From positions 1 to 64,000 of the forward strand of contig NZ_QMFB01000018.1 in assembly GCF_003285015.1 (NCBI RefSeq): a stretch of 64,000 nt of DNA, in the 5' to 3' direction. The translations under genes were made by a program, and so were the position numbers. The DNA is from Paenibacillus contaminans (GTDB lineage Bacteria > Bacillota > Bacilli > Paenibacillales > NBRC-103111). Positions within the stretch are counted from its first letter, which is position 1. Every line of letters starts with the position of its first letter. The notes beneath the pieces are model-generated. The model had not been told where the DNA came from, ran no database searches, and saw nothing but the letters and a program-made list of their open reading frames with translations. Positions 60,201 to 64,000 of this stretch are shown one piece after another.

Positions 60201-61589
60201 ACCGCCAAAAAAGCGGGCTCGACCGTCGTAAGAGCGGTTTACGGCGAACTTAGCGCCGAGCAATCGGTCACCGTCGTTGCGAGGACGGTTCCTCCGGGCG
60301 AGAGCTGCAGCGGAACTAGCTGCGGCAATAATGGTGGAGATGGTAACAGCGGAGGCAATGATGGCGGCAATGGAAATGGCGGAAGCAATAATAACGGCAA
60401 TGGAAACAACACGGGCAATGATGCCGGTACACCATCTTCCGCTCAAGTGAGGGAAGGAAAAATACGGCTTGGCACATCTTCCGGCGGCGGCTGGACCGTT
60501 ACGAACGGCAATCTGCAAACCGCCGTTTCCCAAGCGGCTTCCGGGATTGTCGAGATCGAAGTCCCTGGCGAGAACGGCGAACCGGTGCTGTTACAGCTCG
60601 GAGCCCAAGGGCTGAAAACGGCGGCCGAAGGCGAAATGGCGCTCCGAATCGCAGCGCCGGGAATACGGATATTCATTCCCGCAGATGCGTTGTCCGGCCT
60701 TCCGTCAGACGCTGAAACGGTGGAGTTGAAGATTGCTGCGGCTGGAACTGAAGCGGAGTCCCTCGTTGCAGGAGCCGTGCGGCTGGACGGCGCCTATAAG
60801 GCAAGCGGAATCACAGTGACTTTGGAGCTGGTCGCGATTAAGGGAGGCGTTCGGAATTCCGTTCATCAATTCGAGGCGCCTCTCACCATTGAACTGACGC
60901 TTCCTCCGACAAAAATGAGCGGCATCCAAAAAGACTTAGCCGGCGTCTATTATGTCGACGGCAGCCGGATCGAATACATGGGCGGCGAATTTGCGGGCGG
61001 GCTGGTGCGTTTCGACACCGATCACTTCTCGGCGTTTGCCGTACTGGAGTTTGAAAAGGATTTTGCCGATATGTCCGATCATTGGGCGAGCGCCTATGTC
61101 AAAAAGCTTGCCGCGAAGCATATCGTCCAAGGCGTGGGCGACGACCGGTACGCTCCCGAGTTGTCCGTCACAAGAGCCGATTCCATCACGATGGCGATTC
61201 GCAGACTCGGCTACGGCAATCCGGCCGCAGGCGCATCCTTCTCCGACGTGGCGCAAGCTGCGTACTACGCCGGATTCGTTTCGAAGGCGGCCGAGCTGGG
61301 TCTTGCGGAAGGCGACAAAGGGCGCTTCCGTCCGGAGGATTCGCTGACCCGGGAAGAAGCCGTCGCCGTCTTGCTGCGGCTTTACGATTACTTGAAGCTG
61401 CCTGCTTCGCCGGCAGCAGCTGACGCAGCGTCATTCTCCGACATGGACGAAGCGTCCGAATGGGCAAAGCCGTACATCGACAAGGCCCTTAAATTAGGCT
61501 TAATCGACGGCAAAGGAAACAACGAATTCGACCCGCAAGGCAAAGTCACCCGCGCGGAAATCGCCAAAATGCTGAGCATATTGTTCTAG
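57234..61589 (+). CDS. Large SLH surface protein with CBM-like, propeller and Ig-like domains
   Basis: This 1451-residue exported protein has a signal peptide (1-31), a carbohydrate-binding-module-like domain (about 36-185; NGSFESVTNNGVTGW), a long propeller (about 190-845, repeats such as GKAYAGSTPNGTLFQFDPATETV), two Big_2 Ig-like domains (about 848-1020; both with NGLITAKAAGEA / SGLITAKKAGST), a Gly/Asn linker with CSGTSC (about 1025-1065), an unassigned domain, and three SLH motifs (about 1275-1451). It is divergent from the second sugar operon and probably captures or cuts the polymer at the wall. ATG 57234 is close to AAGGAG; ATG 57243 is an alternative. Confidence 0.85.
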   Translation: MRKMQTRRKRKLALGMALCLLFGTLPSLSAEAESVRSQGLQNGSFESVTNNGVTGWLPDGTATAVTVSEQVYADGQRSLLLFDNSDKESYGAVSEPVALSPFDNVVLTAKIRSVKGDGAKIDLRFYDEDGKLLSIVSGFAEGETGVWKDARVAASSPKEGVSVKAAFYFPNEKTGELYVDDVRLAITDAPGTITNLGRQSMALTVMTGAYGKDKNGRDVMYTVVQGDPAQLVVMDAATKEVKGQYPLVAKDGSNVSAAWGITVASDGKAYAGSTPNGTLFQFDPATETVRTIGKPVESDTVIWTLVPGPDGKVFGGTGYSQSLFEYDPATDKTKVLASFKTVSKDQHIRSLAYDPDRNAIYVGGADVAKLYRYDLATQKKTELTIPEFSGKTSVYDLQYTAGKLFVRIDPGPVMFVYDPAANAWLVKNNTAYNTRGFSPVSSDNRVFYTFLETLPDGKQQWSLHAYNVETGAYGSLGVEVKGVGVSFGYINKGTPDETLVGLIGNNGRAFSYNLRTGHVETPELDLPPQFVELFNIGKSLDGKMLSSGFISGGGLGIYDPATGQTELKPSLGQVEGYGALNGKMYFGVYPNASIFEYDPSQPWNRTDPSLPNNPLRIGQLGNEQDRPLSMVGVDELNKLFIGTYPIAGKTGGALTIYDGMTKTFTVKRNIVMGHSVNSLLYRNGKLYMGTSDMTGAGGGKLAVYDIATGTIDREMIPAAGKKAVTSLIWGPDGNIWGMALGELFIYNPDSNEIVYHEDKFPAADYAHTNPRLMIGMDGNVYGSIFTGFVAERTYTGKMFKIDETSKEMTILMEGNVEKLAQDDRGSFYFKYRSELMRFDELTDIQFTAAPSVPLSVGESYQTGLKAMYANGSSSSVSKNVVYESSDTNVADIAANGLITAKAAGEALITASYLGKEASFVLTVSAPPAPSAIIDKIEFTSPSYTLYENETKQTVVKAVYDDGNRIVLENGVSFSSTNPAVAEIDASGLITAKKAGSTVVRAVYGELSAEQSVTVVARTVPPGESCSGTSCGNNGGDGNSGGNDGGNGNGGSNNNGNGNNTGNDAGTPSSAQVREGKIRLGTSSGGGWTVTNGNLQTAVSQAASGIVEIEVPGENGEPVLLQLGAQGLKTAAEGEMALRIAAPGIRIFIPADALSGLPSDAETVELKIAAAGTEAESLVAGAVRLDGAYKASGITVTLELVAIKGGVRNSVHQFEAPLTIELTLPPTKMSGIQKDLAGVYYVDGSRIEYMGGEFAGGLVRFDTDHFSAFAVLEFEKDFADMSDHWASAYVKKLAAKHIVQGVGDDRYAPELSVTRADSITMAIRRLGYGNPAAGASFSDVAQAAYYAGFVSKAAELGLAEGDKGRFRPEDSLTREEAVAVLLRLYDYLKLPASPAAADAASFSDMDEASEWAKPYIDKALKLGLIDGKGNNEFDPQGKVTRAEIAKMLSILF

Positions 61590-61603
61590 GAATGCCAGGT
61601 ACC

Positions 61604-61637
61604 CTGCCGGGCCGAAAGCTAAACGTTCGGCCCGGCA
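61604..61637 (+). terminator. Hairpin after the large SLH gene
   Basis: TGCCGGGCCGAA and TTCGGCCCGGCA are perfect arms around AGCTAAACG. There is no T-run, so this may be a Rho-independent terminator of low efficiency or a 3'-end protecting stem. Confidence 0.5.
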
Positions 61638-61906
61638 ATCGCCTCAACCTGCTGTCGACGCCCAGACTTCCGCCACGCCGCGCCATAACACAACCAACAG
61701 TACCACTAACTAAATTCAAGCCCCCCATCGAAACCCGCAACAATTCCACTAACCAACTTCAAGCAACCCCACCGAAACCGGCATCAATGAGTCGGTTGTA
61801 CATGACGCCGGGGGAAGCGAAGTAGGTCTTGATTGAAAATAAACCAAGCTTGACCGGCACGGAGGCGAGAAGCAGATTGGCTGTGACCGGACGGCGTAAA
61901 GTAATG

Positions 61907-61949
61907 AAAAAGGAGCTTGCCGCCATACTTCGGCGGCAAAGCTCCTTTT
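61907..61949. terminator. Terminator of the third SLH gene
   Basis: AAAAAGGAGCTTGCCGCC pairs with GGCGGCAAAGCTCCTTTT. A- and T-runs allow use from both sides; it lies 22 bp past the stop codon at 61971. Confidence 0.85.
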
Positions 61950-61970
61950 CGCTCAACTACACTTATCGAA

Positions 61971-64000
61971 TTAATTATCCCTTTGCAGCAGCTTCATCAG
62001 GATCGTTACAGCCTCGGCTCTTGTCGCCGTATCGTTAGGCGCGAACAAGTTGCCATCACGTCCGCTGATGACTCCCAGCTGCTTGACTGCAGCTACTGCG
62101 CCCTTCGCCCAGTCCGGGATTTCATTTTCATCCGCAAAGCCGCTTGCCTCATTTGCCGAAAGATTTGCGCCGGCAGCTCTTGCGATCATAACCGCCAGCT
62201 CTGCACGCGAGATGCTCGCTGCCGGACGGAAGCTGCCGTCGTCGTAGCCGCTGACGATTCCCGCCTGCACGGCTTGCGCGATAGCTTTCTTCGCCCATGA
62301 GGCGATATCCCGCTCATCCGTGAAGCTCAGTTCGGCGCCAGCGCCGGATGGCTTTAGCGCGTTCATCAATAACATCGCGAACTCGGCGCGCGAGATTGTT
62401 GCATCCGGCTTAAATGTGCCATCCGGATAACCGTCAACCACACCCTGCTGCACCGCTTGTTGGATCGTAGCCTCTGCCCAGTGCCCAGCCGTATCCGAGA
62501 AAGATACCTTCACTGGAACAACCTTTTTCTCATCTACGATCAGCACGGCAAACTTCGTGAAGTGGTCAACCTTCGCCATAATGGTGTCGCCTTCTACGCG
62601 ACCGCCAATCTCCACCCACTCTTTATTAACTTCATCGTAGAAGAAGATGGCCGCGCGTTGGTTATCTCCTACTTTGGAAGTGTCGAACTTGAATGTCAAC
62701 GTGACAGCCTGCTTAAAGTTCTCAGAAAAGTTCTTCAGCAGTTCGAATACATCACTGGCAAATACTTGCCCGTTCGAATTCAGTTGAACCGTATCCAGCA
62801 CTTTCTCTACAGTAAGCTTCAGCTCACTGTCGGATGCCCCGGCTGGGATCGTAACCTGGATTTCGTCACCCAGCTTCGTCTCGCCAGCACTGCTCGCTGG
62901 TAAAGTAAGCTTGCCGTCGGTCGTGGATGTTGTCGCAGGAGGCGTGCTACCGCCCGGCGTTCCTCCAGTCGATTCACTGCCGCCAATTCCGCCACCAGTT
63001 CCGCCGCCAGTTGACGAAGCAGTAGGCGTCACGGCATTGGAGGCAGCCGAAGCCGCACTGCTGCCTGCGCTATTGATAGCCTGGACAGTAAATGTATAGA
63101 TCGTACCATTCGTTAAACCCGTCAACGTAATCGGGCTTGCTGCAGCTGTAATCGTCTTGCCGTCCGGAGAAGAAATCACCTTGTATCCCGTGATTATGCT
63201 TCCGCCATCGCTGGTCGGTACGGTAAAGCTAATAGTCGCTTGACCATCTCCAGCTACAGCAATGACGTTAGTCGGCGCTGCAGGGGTCGTTTTCGGAGTG
63301 GCGCTCACTTCATTGGAAGCTATGCTGACTCCTCCCTCATTGATGGCCCCTACTACAAAATAATATCGTGTTCCGTTCGTCAAATCCGTTGCCTGGTAGC
63401 TGTAGACGGATTCACCTACTGTAACTGGATCACCGAATACTCCCGACGATATACCCTGGAAAACTTGATAGCCCTTTGCTCCGTCAACTGCGCTCCAATA
63501 AATCGTGGCCGTGGAATCTCCCGCAACAGCCGATTGGATGGCGGGTGCACCAGGCGGATTCAGGATCCACTTCGCGTATACCGTCGTATCTCCCGTAATC
63601 AGCGTCGTTTCGAAATGAAACGGCTTCTGCAATTCGCTATCACTGTACCAGCCAGCTAAGCTGTAGCCCGCCAGCATCGGCGAATCTGGTTCTGTCGCAT
63701 AACCGTTGTAAGCAATATTCTGCTCCGCTACCGCGCTGCCTCCATTGCTCTCGAAGCTTACCTTGTAGCGGATGACGTCAAAGCTCGCCGTTACCTGAAG
63801 ATCGGCTTTTACGTTTGTATCCGTCCGTACTGCGCTGGTATTGCCGTCGCTCCATTGTACGAAAACGTAGCCATCATTCGGCACCGCTGTAACCGTAGCC
63901 CCGTCAGCGCCGTGCTCTACGCTCTGAACAGCTTCACCAACGATACTTCCATTCGCTCCGGCTGTGTAACTCAGATCATAGGAATTGATCGTCCACTTCG
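61971..64000 (-). CDS. SLH surface protein with InlB-like, Fn3 and SLH domains (partial at right edge)
   Basis: The frame is open to the window end, so only the C-terminal 676 residues are seen. In order there are: a divergent InlB B-repeat (YTAGANGSIVGEAVQSVEHGADG region), a Listeria-Bacteroides repeat (YKVSFESNGGSAVAEQNIAYNGYATEPDSPMLAGYSLAGWYSD), two fibronectin type III domains (PGAPAIQSAVAG and PAAPTNVIAVAGDGQ), a Gly/Thr/Ser linker, a beta domain of about 130 residues resembling those before SLH motifs in other surface proteins, and three SLH motifs (FSDTAGHWAEATIQQAVQQGVVDGYPDGTFKP and two more). Adhesive or structural role is inferred. It is convergent with the large SLH gene. Confidence 0.86.
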   Translation of the reverse strand, partial: KWTINSYDLSYTAGANGSIVGEAVQSVEHGADGATVTAVPNDGYVFVQWSDGNTSAVRTDTNVKADLQVTASFDVIRYKVSFESNGGSAVAEQNIAYNGYATEPDSPMLAGYSLAGWYSDSELQKPFHFETTLITGDTTVYAKWILNPPGAPAIQSAVAGDSTATIYWSAVDGAKGYQVFQGISSGVFGDPVTVGESVYSYQATDLTNGTRYYFVVGAINEGGVSIASNEVSATPKTTPAAPTNVIAVAGDGQATISFTVPTSDGGSIITGYKVISSPDGKTITAAASPITLTGLTNGTIYTFTVQAINSAGSSAASAASNAVTPTASSTGGGTGGGIGGSESTGGTPGGSTPPATTSTTDGKLTLPASSAGETKLGDEIQVTIPAGASDSELKLTVEKVLDTVQLNSNGQVFASDVFELLKNFSENFKQAVTLTFKFDTSKVGDNQRAAIFFYDEVNKEWVEIGGRVEGDTIMAKVDHFTKFAVLIVDEKKVVPVKVSFSDTAGHWAEATIQQAVQQGVVDGYPDGTFKPDATISRAEFAMLLMNALKPSGAGAELSFTDERDIASWAKKAIAQAVQAGIVSGYDDGSFRPAASISRAELAVMIARAAGANLSANEASGFADENEIPDWAKGAVAAVKQLGVISGRDGNLFAPNDTATRAEAVTILMKLLQRDN

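Larger units (their letters stand above)
61590..61970. other. Intergenic region between two convergent SLH genes
   Basis: No gene is supported. It contains a 12-bp perfect hairpin TGCCGGGCCGAA/TTCGGCCCGGCA near 61604-61637, an imperfect 43-bp tandem duplication starting CCACTAAC at 61703 and 61746, and the terminator at 61907-61949. Confidence 0.6.

Overview
The window looks like chromosomal DNA of a Paenibacillus-type Gram-positive bacterium (Paenibacillaceae; genus not provable from sequence alone). The reasons are the many AGGAGG-type ribosome sites, GatCAB amidotransferase, YgxA/YgzB/PerR and SigY-YxlCDEFG neighbourhoods in the Bacillus order, a Bacillus-type Fnr with a C-terminal cysteine cluster, three S-layer-homology (SLH) surface proteins and several Lpl/Yte-type sugar ABC operons. 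Nearly all genes are on the minus strand. No tRNA, phage, transposase or CRISPR array was seen.

Region by region. 1-260: apparent leader and tandem promoters of an rRNA operon running off the left edge. 439-4855: sugar ABC transporter (binding protein, two permeases) with a divergent IclR regulator; the promoter, a cre-like site and three copies of an operator-like motif are readable. 5028-6460: thiS-thiG behind a TPP riboswitch. 6502-10513: nucleotidyltransferase-like YgxA homologue, YgzB, a GH18 spore/wall glycosidase and PerR. 10711-13570: ECF sigma factor, zinc-finger anti-sigma factor and two membrane proteins. 13776-16651: Nudix hydrolase, MgtC-like protein, and a secreted stalk/metallopeptidase-like/MORN protein.

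16978-28214 is a polysaccharide-utilisation-like operon: two permeases, binding lipoprotein, membrane-anchored AraC regulator, SLH-anchored YVTN propeller protein and a Tat-exported beta-helix protein. 28773-32204 is gatCAB with a MITE-like element between gatC and gatA. 33514-36952 is a ba3-type terminal oxidase (including a 42-residue subunit IIa) divergent from fnr; each of the two promoters carries an Fnr box at about -41.5. 37023-41305 has a YpbS-like protein, an RsbW-like kinase/STAS pair, a BTAD-type regulator and a RidA protein. 41662-44706 is a complete sigY-yxlCDEFG operon. 44945-48197 is ribokinase, a SIS-domain sugar-phosphate isomerase and a LacI regulator, with three identical operators and a 96-bp tandem repeat.

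48889-61589 is a second polysaccharide-utilisation-like locus: Lpl-type ABC transporter, an intracellular beta-propeller protein, an esterase, and a GntR DNA-binding domain fused to a solute-binding-protein domain, divergent from a 1451-residue SLH surface protein that carries a propeller of the same style. 61971-64000 is the 3' part of a third SLH protein that leaves the window on the right. The two sugar loci and the Fnr-controlled oxidase are the most notable content.
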